Positions 33,364 through 42,232 of a stretch of DNA of 64,000 nucleotides are shown here, piece by piece (the first letter of the stretch is position 1; every line of letters begins with the position of its first letter). The notes beneath the pieces are model-generated. The model saw only the letters and a list, made by a program, of their open reading frames with translations. It was not told the origin of the DNA and searched no databases. A program made the translations under genes and the position numbers. This DNA comes from JBAZLV01 sp041650055. Lineage in GTDB: Bacteria; Nitrospirota; UBA9217. The stretch covers positions 62,001 through 126,000 of the forward strand of contig JBAZLV010000001.1 in NCBI GenBank assembly GCA_041650055.1. Direction: 5' to 3'.

Positions 33364-36036
33364 TTAATGCGCTTCATCCCAATTTTTGCCAGTCCCTACA
33401 TCCACCTTGATCGGCACTGACATGTCAATGACATGTTCCATTTCTGCTTTGACCAGTTTTTTCATTCGTTCCAACTCTTTGTCCGGAATTTCAAACACCA
33501 GTTCATCGTGGACCTGAAGAATCATTTTCGACTGAAACCCTTCTTTCCTGAGCCTGGCATGAATGCGGATCATGGCGAGCTTGATAATATCTGCAGCTGT
33601 TCCCTGAATCGGGGTATTCATTGCCATGCGCTCGCCGAGATTTCTCACTGCGGGTGTGGATGATCCCAGCTCCGGAATAAATCGACGCCTGCCGAACAAT
33701 GTAGTTACAAAACCATTCTTTTTTGCATTCTGAATTGTCGTTGTGATGAATGCATGCACCTGAGGATAGCGGGCGAAATAGTTGTCGATGTATTTTTTTG
33801 CCTCAGCATGAGAGACCCCGATGTCCTGCGAAAGTCCAAACGGTGAAATGCCGTAAATGATGCCGAAATTCACCGCTTTTGCTCTTCGACGCATCTCACT
33901 CGTGATCTGATCAGGAAGCAGAGCGAAAATTTCCGAGGCGGTACGGGTGTGAACATCTTCATCGCCCTGGAAGGTCTCGATCAATGCAGGATCAGCGCTC
34001 ATATGCGCAAGAATACGGAGTTCTATCTGTGAATAATCAGCTGAAAGTAGATGCGAGCCCTCTTTGGCAACGAATGCCTGCCTAATTTTTCTGCCTAAAT
34101 CAGTGCGAATGGGAATATTCTGAATGTTCGGATCGCTGCTCGAAAGCCTGCCGGTTGCGGTTACGGTTTGATTAAATGATGTATGGAGCCTTCCCGTTCT
34201 TGCATTGATCATTGCAGGGAGTGCGTCAATGTAGGTTGATTTGAGCTTTGCGAGCGTTCGGTAGCGGAGGATTTCACCGGGAAGCGGATGCAGGTGTGAT
34301 AATTCTTCTAGCACATCAACATCCGTGCAAAAACCCGTTTTTGTTTTTTTTACGGGAGTCAGGTGCAACCGGGTAAACAGGATCTCGGAGAGCTGCTTGG
34401 GGGAATTGATATTGAATTCAGTGCCTGCACTCTGGTAAATATTTTTTTCAATTGCCGCAATATCTGTCCCGAGCTGATCGGAAAGTTGTTTTAAAAAATC
34501 AGCATCGATTTTTACGCCGCTGTGTTCCATGTCAGCCAGAACTTCCATAAGCGGCATCTCGATATCGTGAAAGAGTGTTTGAAGATTGTGCTCTACAAGA
34601 CGAGGATTGAACAACTGTTTCAGCCGCAATGCAATATCTGCATCTTCGCCCGAGTATTGCATTGCGGTCTCGACCGGTATTGCTTCAAAACCGATCTGTT
34701 TTTTCCCGACTCCGGCAATTTCTGCATACGTAATTTTTTTGTAATTCAGCAATTCAAGTGCAAGCGCAGTAAGCCCATGTGACGGTTTCCCTGGATTTAA
34801 CACGTACGATGCAATCATGGTATCGAAAAAAGCGCCCTGAACTGCGATGCCGTAATGACCGAGCACCAGCATATCGTATTTGATATTTTGCCCGATTTTT
34901 TTTATGGAAGGATTTTCTAAAATAGGTTTGAGCAGGGTGAGTACATGGTTAAAATCAAGTTGCTTCGGGGCTGTGGCATAGTGATGACGAAGCGGGATAT
35001 ACCACGCATGGTTCGGTCGAATGGCAAAGGAAATGCCCACCAGTTCCGCTTGCATGGGATGCACTGATGTTGTCTCCGTATCCAGACAGAACTCCTGTGC
35101 AGTCGAAAGCATATGGACGAGTTCTTCCAGCATCTGCTCTTCCAGAACGAGTTGATATGAACCCTTTTCCGTTGACTCCTGAGTGACATATTTCAACAGA
35201 GAGGTAAATTCCAGTTCACGTAAAAGAGTGAGGAGCGCTTCATTGTCCGGTTCCCGGACTGCGAGGAGATCATAGGAAATCTCAAGCGGAATGTCGCAAT
35301 GGAGCAGGGCAAGATCGCGGCTCATGCGGGCCAAATCTGCATGATCGAGAAGCGATTGCTTGAGTTTAGGTTTGGTAATTTCAGTGGTGTGGCTCAGGAG
35401 ATTTTCAATCGTGCCATATCGCAGAATCAGTGCCTGGGCGGTTTTTTCCCCGATGCCGGGAATGCCGGGAATGTTATCTGATGTGTCGCCCATCAACCCC
35501 ATAATCTCAATCATGCGCTCCGGTGGAACACCCCACCGTTCTTCCACGTCCTGTGGTCTATACAGTTTATCTTTCATGGTGTCATAGACAGTGATATTTT
35601 GGCCAACCAATTGAAGGATATCCTTATCTCCGGTCACAATAATTACGGATATCCCGTCAGATTCTGCTTTACGGGCGAGGGTTGCAATGACGTCATCGGC
35701 CTCCTGGCCTTCCTGAATAAAAACCGGAATACGAAATGCTTCGACCAGTTTATGGATATACGGGATTTGTACGGTGAGATCTCGTGGCATGGGAGGGCGA
35801 TGGGCTTTATAATCCTTGAATTCCTGATGACGCCGCGTGGGACCTTTGGGATCAAAAACGAGTGCAAGAAGATCCGGAGTCCGTTCCTTAATAACCTTGA
35901 GAAGCATGTTTGCAAATCCGAACACCGCATTCGTGGGAAGTCCTGCAGCATTGGAAAGGTTTCTAATTGCATAAAAAGCCCGATAGACGTACGAATTCCC
36001 ATCAATAATATATAATGTTTGCTGTTTTGTATTCAT
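33364..36036 (-). CDS. polA: DNA polymerase I
   Basis: A 890-residue repair/replication polymerase. The 5-prime to 3-prime exonuclease domain begins IIDGNSYVYRAFYAI (about 8-290) with VTGDKDILQL and GDTSDNIPGIPGIGEKTA. The proofreading domain has its acidic residues in EFCLDTETTS (about 314), IGQNIKYDML and YSGEDADIALRL, so it appears active. The polymerase domain has motif A DYSQIELRILAHMS (about 662), motif B RRRAKAVNFGIIYG and motif C QVHDELVFE (about 839). The start is the ATG at 36036; the frame is open to 36078 but lacks homology there. It is convergent with glnD. Confidence 0.97.
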   Translation of the reverse strand: MNTKQQTLYIIDGNSYVYRAFYAIRNLSNAAGLPTNAVFGFANMLLKVIKERTPDLLALVFDPKGPTRRHQEFKDYKAHRPPMPRDLTVQIPYIHKLVEAFRIPVFIQEGQEADDVIATLARKAESDGISVIIVTGDKDILQLVGQNITVYDTMKDKLYRPQDVEERWGVPPERMIEIMGLMGDTSDNIPGIPGIGEKTAQALILRYGTIENLLSHTTEITKPKLKQSLLDHADLARMSRDLALLHCDIPLEISYDLLAVREPDNEALLTLLRELEFTSLLKYVTQESTEKGSYQLVLEEQMLEELVHMLSTAQEFCLDTETTSVHPMQAELVGISFAIRPNHAWYIPLRHHYATAPKQLDFNHVLTLLKPILENPSIKKIGQNIKYDMLVLGHYGIAVQGAFFDTMIASYVLNPGKPSHGLTALALELLNYKKITYAEIAGVGKKQIGFEAIPVETAMQYSGEDADIALRLKQLFNPRLVEHNLQTLFHDIEMPLMEVLADMEHSGVKIDADFLKQLSDQLGTDIAAIEKNIYQSAGTEFNINSPKQLSEILFTRLHLTPVKKTKTGFCTDVDVLEELSHLHPLPGEILRYRTLAKLKSTYIDALPAMINARTGRLHTSFNQTVTATGRLSSSDPNIQNIPIRTDLGRKIRQAFVAKEGSHLLSADYSQIELRILAHMSADPALIETFQGDEDVHTRTASEIFALLPDQITSEMRRRAKAVNFGIIYGISPFGLSQDIGVSHAEAKKYIDNYFARYPQVHAFITTTIQNAKKNGFVTTLFGRRRFIPELGSSTPAVRNLGERMAMNTPIQGTAADIIKLAMIRIHARLRKEGFQSKMILQVHDELVFEIPDKELERMKKLVKAEMEHVIDMSVPIKVDVGTGKNWDEAH

Positions 36037-36128
36037 GGGAATCGAGTATAGCGAAACCAGATAAAAAATACAATGCATTGATACATCACGAAATTGATTT
36101 CAGAGGTTCTTTCGGGTACAATCAAGCT

Positions 36129-36779
36129 ATGAACGTTCTCGCAATAAACGGAAGTCCTCGAAAGAACTGGAATACTGCAACGTTATTGAATCTTGCGCTT
36201 GAAGGAGCCAAAGAGCAGGGTGCTGAAACTGAATTGGTTCATCTGTATAATCTTTCCTATAAGGGATGCATAAGCTGTTTTGCATGCAAAAAACGGGGAG
36301 GCAGTAGTTATGGCAGATGTGCAGTTCAGGATGATTTAACACCACTACTAAAAAAAATGGAGGATGTGGATGCCCTTATTCTTGGTTCGCCGATCTATTT
36401 CGGTTCTGCCACGGGAGAAATGAGGTCATTTCTCGAACGGCTGTTGTTTCCGTATCTTGCATATACTGATCCTCCTCAAAAAATTTTTCCGAAGACAATC
36501 AAGACGGGATTTATTTATACCATGAACGTTCCGGAAGAGAGTATGAACGAATGGGGATATCCGCAGAACTTCAAACGCACGGAAATGACCTTGCAACGAA
36601 TATTCGGTTCTTCGGAAACGCTCGTGAGTTGTGACACATATCAGTTTCATGATTACGCACTGTATGTTGCTGATCGTTTTGATCCTGGCAAAAAAGCAGA
36701 ACGTCGAGAAAAGATATTTCCTCTTGATTGCAAAAAAGCCTTTGATATGGGTACACAGTTTGCCAGGAATGGGAAATAG
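36129..36779 (+). CDS. NADPH-dependent FMN reductase-like flavoprotein
   Basis: A 216-residue flavodoxin-fold protein. The FMN phosphate loop is INGSPRKNWNTATLL at residues 5-19, and the second flavin loop is LILGSPIYFGSATGEM. A cysteine group CISCFACKKRG followed by a later Cys (RCAVQDD) is of the kind seen in iron-sulfur flavoproteins, although the compact CxxCxxC...C motif is only partial. The ATG at 36129 gives the canonical N-terminus; the open frame to 36015 overlaps the polA start region and is rejected. The redox partner is unknown. Confidence 0.88.
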   Translation: MNVLAINGSPRKNWNTATLLNLALEGAKEQGAETELVHLYNLSYKGCISCFACKKRGGSSYGRCAVQDDLTPLLKKMEDVDALILGSPIYFGSATGEMRSFLERLLFPYLAYTDPPQKIFPKTIKTGFIYTMNVPEESMNEWGYPQNFKRTEMTLQRIFGSSETLVSCDTYQFHDYALYVADRFDPGKKAERREKIFPLDCKKAFDMGTQFARNGK

Positions 36780-36791
36780 TAAAAGAATCGC

Positions 36792-36821
36792 TTGACAGTA
36801 AAACCGAGGATACGGTATAAA
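36792..36821 (+). promoter_or_regulatory. tRNA-Thr promoter
   Basis: TTGACA at 36792-36797 and TATAAA at 36816-36821 with an 18-base spacer, ending 28 bases before the tRNA gene. Confidence 0.75.
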
Positions 36822-36849
36822 TAGGCCTCCTATCGTTGTTCATCCTGAA

Positions 36850-36924
36850 GCCGGCGTAGCTCAGTGGTAGAGCAGCTGATTCGTAATCAGCAGGTCGTCC
36901 GTTCAACCCGGATCGCCGGCTCCA
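36850..36924 (+). tRNA. tRNA-Thr (anticodon CGU)
   Basis: A 75-base gene with a perfect seven-base acceptor stem (GCCGGCG with CGCCGGC), D-arm AGCTCAGTGGTAGAGC, anticodon stem GCTGA/TCAGC around the loop TTCGTAA (anticodon CGT), T-arm around TTCAACC, discriminator T and an encoded CCA. The anticodon reads the threonine codon ACG. Confidence 0.97.
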
Positions 36925-37051
36925 AATTTATTTTTTGTCCGTCAATTCCAGCCCGAGAAACATTGTTATATTTTTTTTAATTTCAAGTTCTCATAGATAA
37001 AACAAACAGTTGCGTTTAAAACCAAAACTAATGGGAACAAAAAGATAAAGG

Positions 37052-37080
37052 TTGACAATGCAAATAATAATGTTTATCAT
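37052..37080 (+). promoter_or_regulatory. pgsA promoter
   Basis: TTGACA at 37052-37057 and TATCAT at 37075-37080, spacer 17 bases, 28 bases before the pgsA start codon. Confidence 0.65.
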
Positions 37081-37108
37081 TCAAAACATTCCTCAAATTG
37101 GAGCATGA

Positions 37109-37639
37109 ATGAACTTGCCTAATTACATTACTCTTGTCCGCATTATCCTCGTGCCTTTTTTTATTGGTTTAATGATTTACGGCCATTATCGAACCGCGCT
37201 CTCTCTCTTTGTCGTTGCTTGCATCACAGATGCTCTCGACGGTTTGATCGCCAGACTTACGAATACCAAGACTGATTTTGGCGCTTTTCTCGATCCCATT
37301 GCAGATAAGATGCTCATTATATCTGCATTTTTGACGCTGGTATTTCTTGAAATTCTTCCTGCCTGGCTTGTGATGGTTGTTGTGAGCAGGGATGTTATTC
37401 TTGTTCTTGGCAGCATTGTTATTTATTTTACGGGACATGAATTTAGAGCACGTCCGTCCATTATTGGAAAAGCAACGACCGTGTTGCAATTGCTTGTCGT
37501 CATTCTTTCCTTATTATGCCAGATTTACCATACGCCAAAGGGCTTCATGCCTGTTCTTTTCTGGATGACAGCTGGATTTACGCTTGTATCAGGCATTCAG
37601 TATATTGCGAGAGGAATAAAAATTGTTGGAAAAAATTAA
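37109..37639 (+). CDS. pgsA: CDP-diacylglycerol--glycerol-3-phosphate 3-phosphatidyltransferase
   Basis: Integral membrane enzyme of 176 residues that makes phosphatidylglycerol phosphate. The CDP-alcohol phosphotransferase signature is complete: ITDALDGLIARLTNTK followed by FGAFLDPIADK, giving D-x2-DG-x2-AR-x8-G-x3-D-x3-D. Several hydrophobic segments span the rest. The ATG at 37109 is preceded by GGAG; an overlapping ATG at 37105 opens only a five-codon frame. The gene is followed 32 bp later by an HTH gene. Confidence 0.94.
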   Translation: MNLPNYITLVRIILVPFFIGLMIYGHYRTALSLFVVACITDALDGLIARLTNTKTDFGAFLDPIADKMLIISAFLTLVFLEILPAWLVMVVVSRDVILVLGSIVIYFTGHEFRARPSIIGKATTVLQLLVVILSLLCQIYHTPKGFMPVLFWMTAGFTLVSGIQYIARGIKIVGKN

Positions 37640-37671
37640 CGCAATTCCGTTGTATTGCCATGGAGGTCTCA

Positions 37672-38106
37672 ATGAAGATATGTGATATGATCAGGCAGGC
37701 GCTTGAAAAAAAAGGTTTTAAAAATCTAAAGGATGCATCAAAAGTACTGGGAATCAGCCCTGAGCTCTTGCGGGTGACCATTAACAAAGGCCATATTCCA
37801 AAGGACAGGACGCTTATTATGATTGCGAACAAGCTTGGGCTGGATAAATCGGTACTGATCCTTGCCGCACATCAGGAAAAAGTCCCGGATGAAGTGAAAG
37901 GATTTTTTCTTTCTCCCTCTCAGACGAAATTGAAACGTGGAAAGAGAAAATATCCCCTGTCCGAGGAGCAGATCAATTATCTTGAAAAGATTTTGAACAT
38001 AGACGAGATTATGATGCTGAGAAAATTCCGCCAGGTGTCTGACGAAGCACGGGTGCAGATTACCGGATATGTGGACTTTATGTTTGCATCGAAGAGGAGC
38101 ATATGA
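37672..38106 (+). CDS. Helix-turn-helix (XRE-like) protein
   Basis: A 144-residue protein with an N-terminal XRE-type helix-turn-helix (residues about 3-60: KDASKVLGISPELLRVTINK then IPKDRTLIMIANKLGLDKS) and a basic linker (KLKRGKRKYP). The C-terminal part is helical and ends in LRKFRQVSDEARVQITGYVD, a pattern common in small regulators. The ATG at 37672 follows a GGAGG site. It is packed between pgsA and a radical SAM gene, whose TTG start follows its stop directly. The regulatory target is unknown. Confidence 0.85.
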   Translation: MKICDMIRQALEKKGFKNLKDASKVLGISPELLRVTINKGHIPKDRTLIMIANKLGLDKSVLILAAHQEKVPDEVKGFFLSPSQTKLKRGKRKYPLSEEQINYLEKILNIDEIMMLRKFRQVSDEARVQITGYVDFMFASKRSI

Positions 38107-39396
38107 TTGATTCGGATTAAGACCGTCTTGCCTCATACGCAGGGTGAACGTCTTGGACTCATGCCCGGAGATATAATTGTTTCGATTAACGGACATGAAA
38201 TCCGAGACAGTATCGATTTTCGGTTTTATGCTGCCGAGGAACGGATCGAGCTCCTTGTTCGAAAGAAAAATCAGGAAACGAAACTATTTTCTCTTCTCAA
38301 GCACCCCGATGACATGCTGGGACTTGCATTTTCTCCTCTGGCGGTTCGCCGCTGCAAGAACCGCTGCATTTTTTGTTTCGTCGACCAAATGCCCCGGAAT
38401 TGCAGAAAAGAGCTTTATGTCAAAGATGAAGATGTCCGTGCTTCTTTCTTGTATGGGAATTATATTACGCTGAATGCTCTCTCCTCGTCTGATTGGGAAC
38501 GAGTGAATGAGCAGCGGCTGTCTCCCCTGTATATATCGGTTCACAGCACAGATCCTTCTGTCCGGTCGTCCATGCTTGGCACGACCGGCTCTCCTGATAT
38601 CATGGAAAGCATGAAACGTCTGGCTTCTGCGGGTATTAGAATGCATACTCAGATTGTTCTCTGCCCGGGAATCAATGATGGGCTTCATCTCCTGAAGACA
38701 CTGGGTGATCTTTCCAGCCTGTTTCCCGCAGTCTCATCTATTGCCGTTGTTCCTGTTGGCCTTACCGCTCATAGGAAAAATCTGTTTCCACTCCGGACTG
38801 TCACTTCCCGGGAAGCCCGGGAACTTGTTGCTCAGCTTGCTCCTCTCCAACGCATGTATAAAAAACAGTTTGGGACCCGCTTGGTATTTCCCTCTGATGA
38901 ATTTTATATTCGGGGACGTGTTTCGATTCCTCCTTATTCCTTTTATGAGGATTTCCCCCAGCGGGAAAATGGCGTTGGGATGACGGCTTATTTTTTACAC
39001 GAAGCTTCACGTGTCAGGATTCCAAAAAAAATTTCATCCCGGCCTGCTACGATTGTAACCGGAATGTTGTTTCAGGCCAGACTCCGAGCATCGCTTGAGC
39101 GCTTGCGCTCCCGCGGAGCAGTGCTTCACGAGGTGCCAGTCAAAAATACGTTTTTTGGACCCTCAGTTACTGTTGCGGGTCTTCTGACTGGTCAGGATAT
39201 AGCAAAGGCGCTGAAAGGCAAGCGGTTAGGAGATATGGTCATAATTCCGGCAGAAGCATTAAAAGAGGATGAACCACTGTTTCTGGATGACATGTCTCTT
39301 GAACAGCTGGAACACCGGCTTTCCGTCCGTGTGGCGCCAGTTGCTGATTTTCGGGATGTGGTAACGCTTCTAAACGGACAAAGGAGAGCGGCATGA
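38107..39396 (+). CDS. DUF512-family PDZ/radical SAM protein
   Basis: A 429-residue protein of the PDZ-radical SAM-DUF512 type. A short PDZ-like domain opens it (GERLGLMPGDIIVSINGHE). The cluster motif RRCKNRCIFCFVDQMP (about 80-95) follows, then LYISVHSTDP and IVLCPGINDG as in radical SAM barrels, and the DUF512 domain from about 270. The reaction is unknown. The start is TTG at 38107, directly after the HTH stop; GAGGAG lies seven bases upstream and supports it. The stop overlaps the aroE start (ATGA). Confidence 0.92.
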   Translation: MIRIKTVLPHTQGERLGLMPGDIIVSINGHEIRDSIDFRFYAAEERIELLVRKKNQETKLFSLLKHPDDMLGLAFSPLAVRRCKNRCIFCFVDQMPRNCRKELYVKDEDVRASFLYGNYITLNALSSSDWERVNEQRLSPLYISVHSTDPSVRSSMLGTTGSPDIMESMKRLASAGIRMHTQIVLCPGINDGLHLLKTLGDLSSLFPAVSSIAVVPVGLTAHRKNLFPLRTVTSREARELVAQLAPLQRMYKKQFGTRLVFPSDEFYIRGRVSIPPYSFYEDFPQRENGVGMTAYFLHEASRVRIPKKISSRPATIVTGMLFQARLRASLERLRSRGAVLHEVPVKNTFFGPSVTVAGLLTGQDIAKALKGKRLGDMVIIPAEALKEDEPLFLDDMSLEQLEHRLSVRVAPVADFRDVVTLLNGQRRAA

Positions 39397-40247
39397 TTTC
39401 GGGAAAAACCGCACTGTATGGAATATTCGGATATCCTATTACGCATACGTTTTCACCTGCAATGCATAATGCAGCGTTCAAGAAACTCAATATGGATGCA
39501 TGCTATGTACCTTTTTCCGTAAAACCGGAGGATCTTGAAAAGGCCGCTGAGGCAATCTTACCCCTGGGAATCAAAGGATTGAATGTTACTGTTCCGCATA
39601 AAGAAAAAGTGATCCCTTTTTTGGATCAGCTTTCTGAAGAAGCACGGTTGATCGGTGCAGTTAATACGATTGAAATACGTGATGACAAATTAATCGGACA
39701 CAATACGGATGGAACAGGTTTTTTGCGCTCGCTTACTGAGCAGGCCGGATTTCAACCGGAAGGGAAACTCATTCTCCTTATTGGAGCCGGAGGAGCGGCC
39801 CGAGCCGTTGGATTTAGTCTGGCGCTCAGCAATGCAAAAAAAATTTGTTTGTACGACGTTGCGTCTGAAAAAGCCTCTGTTCTTGCCGCTGAACTTCAAA
39901 CAAAGACCGGCGTGGAAGCTGTTGCATTGGAGGAAGATGATACCCGTGAAGCTGCCTTGTCTGCCGATTGTCTGATTAATGCCACGCCCATTGGTCTTCA
40001 TAAAAGTGATCCGCTTCCTTTTAGCGAAAACGTTATACAGAAACGACATCTTGTTTGTGATTTGGTTTATAATCCGCCGGTCACGCCTCTGCTCAGAGCG
40101 GCGAAAATGCGAGGCGCATATATTCTTTCCGGATGGGGAATGCTTCTGTATCAGGGAATTGCAGCATTTGAACTGTGGGCAGGTCGGTCAGCCCCATTGC
40201 CTGTGATGAAAAGCGCATTACTGCGCCAAATCAGGGCACAGAGTTGA
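39393..40247 (+). CDS. aroE: Shikimate dehydrogenase
   Basis: Reduces 3-dehydroshikimate with NADPH in aromatic amino acid synthesis. The 284-residue protein has the substrate-binding YPITHTFSPAMHNAAF, the catalytic lysine in NVTVPHKEKV, the NTDGTGF motif, and the Rossmann loop LIGAGGAARAV. All key residues are present. It overlaps the DUF512 gene by 4 bp and is the last gene before the pil operon promoter. Confidence 0.96.
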   Translation: MISGKTALYGIFGYPITHTFSPAMHNAAFKKLNMDACYVPFSVKPEDLEKAAEAILPLGIKGLNVTVPHKEKVIPFLDQLSEEARLIGAVNTIEIRDDKLIGHNTDGTGFLRSLTEQAGFQPEGKLILLIGAGGAARAVGFSLALSNAKKICLYDVASEKASVLAAELQTKTGVEAVALEEDDTREAALSADCLINATPIGLHKSDPLPFSENVIQKRHLVCDLVYNPPVTPLLRAAKMRGAYILSGWGMLLYQGIAAFELWAGRSAPLPVMKSALLRQIRAQS

Positions 40248-40278
40248 AGCAAGACATCACGGGAATACGCGCGACGGC

Positions 40279-40307
40279 TTGACAGGCCTGTCGTATTCAA
40301 GTAATAT
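40279..40307 (+). promoter_or_regulatory. pilB operon promoter (sigma-70 type)
   Basis: TTGACA at 40279-40284 and TAATAT at 40302-40307, spacer 17 bases, 33 bases before the pilB start codon. Close to consensus. Confidence 0.75.
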
Positions 40308-40340
40308 AAAAAAAGCTTGCGACGAAAGAAGGAGTCTCTT

Positions 40341-42191
40341 ATGGCTATTTCAGGAAGACTCGGGTCAATGCTCGTGTCGTCGGGACTCATTACCGATGCT
40401 CAACTGAAAAAAGCACTTGAAAGTCAGAGAAACGAGGGTGGCCGATTAGGAAGCATCCTGGTAAAACTCGGTTTTGTTCAGGAAGACAAGCTTATGACGT
40501 TCTTGAGCAAACAGTATGGTGTTCCGTATGTTGATTTAAATAAATTCGAAATCAACCCCGCCGTTATCAAGCATATCCCCTCGGAAGTAGCCCAGAAATA
40601 CCGTATCATGCCGATTAACCGTGCCGGCTCCACGATTACTATTGCGATGGTGGACCCTTCCAATATATTTGCGATCGATGATATCAAATTTATGACAGGG
40701 TATAATGTGGAAGCGGTTGTGGCAACGGAAGGCGCTATTATTGATGCAATCAAAAAATATTACGGGGCTGCCGCACGGTCGCTCGTTACTTCGAGATCAG
40801 GAGGAAGCGCAGTTTCGGCCCCCAAGACAGAAAAGAAACTAACGCTTGATATCAGGGATTATGATCTTGACGATCTCCAAAAGGAAGATTCGTTTATTGA
40901 TGATATTGACACCGGCGGAGTTGTGGATGTTGATGATTTCGACAATCTTGTTCACGGAGCGGTTGAAGACCTTGAAGTTGTTGAGGATGAAAAACTTGAT
41001 CAGCTGTCCGGGGAAATAGAAGCGCCGATTGTAAAGCTGGTGAACGGGATTCTGCTTCGTGCGGCAAAAATGGGCGTGAGCGATATTCATATTGAACCAT
41101 ACGAAAAAAAATTCAGGGTACGGTATCGATTGGATGGGGTACTTACTACGGTCATGGGTCTTCCGCTCAAGATTAAGAATGCCATTATTTCCCGGGTCAA
41201 AATCATGTCTCAGCTTGATATAGCTGAACGCAGGCTTCCCCAGGACGGCAGGATTAAGCTTAAAATGGGAAAAAACAAAACCATGGATTACCGTGTGTCC
41301 GTGCTCCCCACCCTGTTTGGCGAAAAGACCGTGCTGCGGCTTCTCGACAAATCAAATCTTCAGCTCGACATGACCAAGCTTGGATTTGATCCGGATCAAC
41401 TGAAGGATTTTAAAGATGCCATCAATAAGCCGTTCGGAATGGTTCTCGTGACCGGACCGACGGGAAGCGGAAAGACGACCACCTTGTATTCTGCGCTTTC
41501 AGAATTGAACAAGGATGATGTGAACCTTATGACTGCAGAAGATCCTGTTGAATTCAACCTGATGGGAATCAACCAGGTCCAGATGAAGGAAGAGATCGGA
41601 CTCAATTTCGCGGCTGCATTGCGTTCCTTCCTTCGACAGGATCCTGACATTATCATGGTCGGCGAGATCCGGGATTATGAAACAGCCGAGATCGGGGTTA
41701 AGGCTGCGCTTACAGGCCACCTCGTTCTTTCAACTTTGCATACGAATGATGCGCCGAGCACCATTAACCGGCTTTTGAACATGGGAGTTGAGCCGTTTCT
41801 TGTTTCATCTGCCGTGATCTGTATTATGGCGCAGCGTCTTGTACGTAAAACCTGTCAGAATTGTAAAAAACAGGAGAAAATTCCGCCGCAGACATTTATT
41901 GAAGCAGGATTCTCTCCTGATGAAGCTGCGAGTGTGGTGAGTTACAAAGGTAGCGGCTGCGAGGTCTGCAATCAGACAGGATATAAGGGCAGGGTCGCAT
42001 TGTATGAAGTATTGCCTGTCAAGGATGAGATAAAAGAATTGGTTTTACAGGGCGCTTCAGTCATGGACATCAAAAAACAGGCCGTTGCTCTCGGCATGAA
42101 GACGCTTCGGAGAAGCGGACTCTTGAAGGTACAGGCAGGTCTGACATCGCTTGAAGAAGTAGTGGAAAATACGTTCCCGGATATTCAATAA
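40341..42191 (+). CDS. pilB: Type IV pilus extension ATPase PilB
   Basis: Hexameric motor that drives pilus assembly. Of 616 residues, the N-terminal GspE/MshEN domain (about 1-150) binds regulators; a very acidic linker follows (about 165-225, for example DYDLDDLQKEDSFIDDIDTG). The ATPase domain has Walker A GPTGSGKTTT (about 371), RQDPDIIMVGEIRD, and a zinc-binding tetracysteine (CQNC about 503 and CEVC about 539). The start ATG at 40341 has GGAG nine bases upstream. It leads the pilB-T-C-S-R run. Confidence 0.96.
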   Translation: MAISGRLGSMLVSSGLITDAQLKKALESQRNEGGRLGSILVKLGFVQEDKLMTFLSKQYGVPYVDLNKFEINPAVIKHIPSEVAQKYRIMPINRAGSTITIAMVDPSNIFAIDDIKFMTGYNVEAVVATEGAIIDAIKKYYGAAARSLVTSRSGGSAVSAPKTEKKLTLDIRDYDLDDLQKEDSFIDDIDTGGVVDVDDFDNLVHGAVEDLEVVEDEKLDQLSGEIEAPIVKLVNGILLRAAKMGVSDIHIEPYEKKFRVRYRLDGVLTTVMGLPLKIKNAIISRVKIMSQLDIAERRLPQDGRIKLKMGKNKTMDYRVSVLPTLFGEKTVLRLLDKSNLQLDMTKLGFDPDQLKDFKDAINKPFGMVLVTGPTGSGKTTTLYSALSELNKDDVNLMTAEDPVEFNLMGINQVQMKEEIGLNFAAALRSFLRQDPDIIMVGEIRDYETAEIGVKAALTGHLVLSTLHTNDAPSTINRLLNMGVEPFLVSSAVICIMAQRLVRKTCQNCKKQEKIPPQTFIEAGFSPDEAASVVSYKGSGCEVCNQTGYKGRVALYEVLPVKDEIKELVLQGASVMDIKKQAVALGMKTLRRSGLLKVQAGLTSLEEVVENTFPDIQ

Positions 42192-42232
42192 AATCGACGC
42201 ACAAAATACTGATTGTTTGACGAGGTTTGTCC

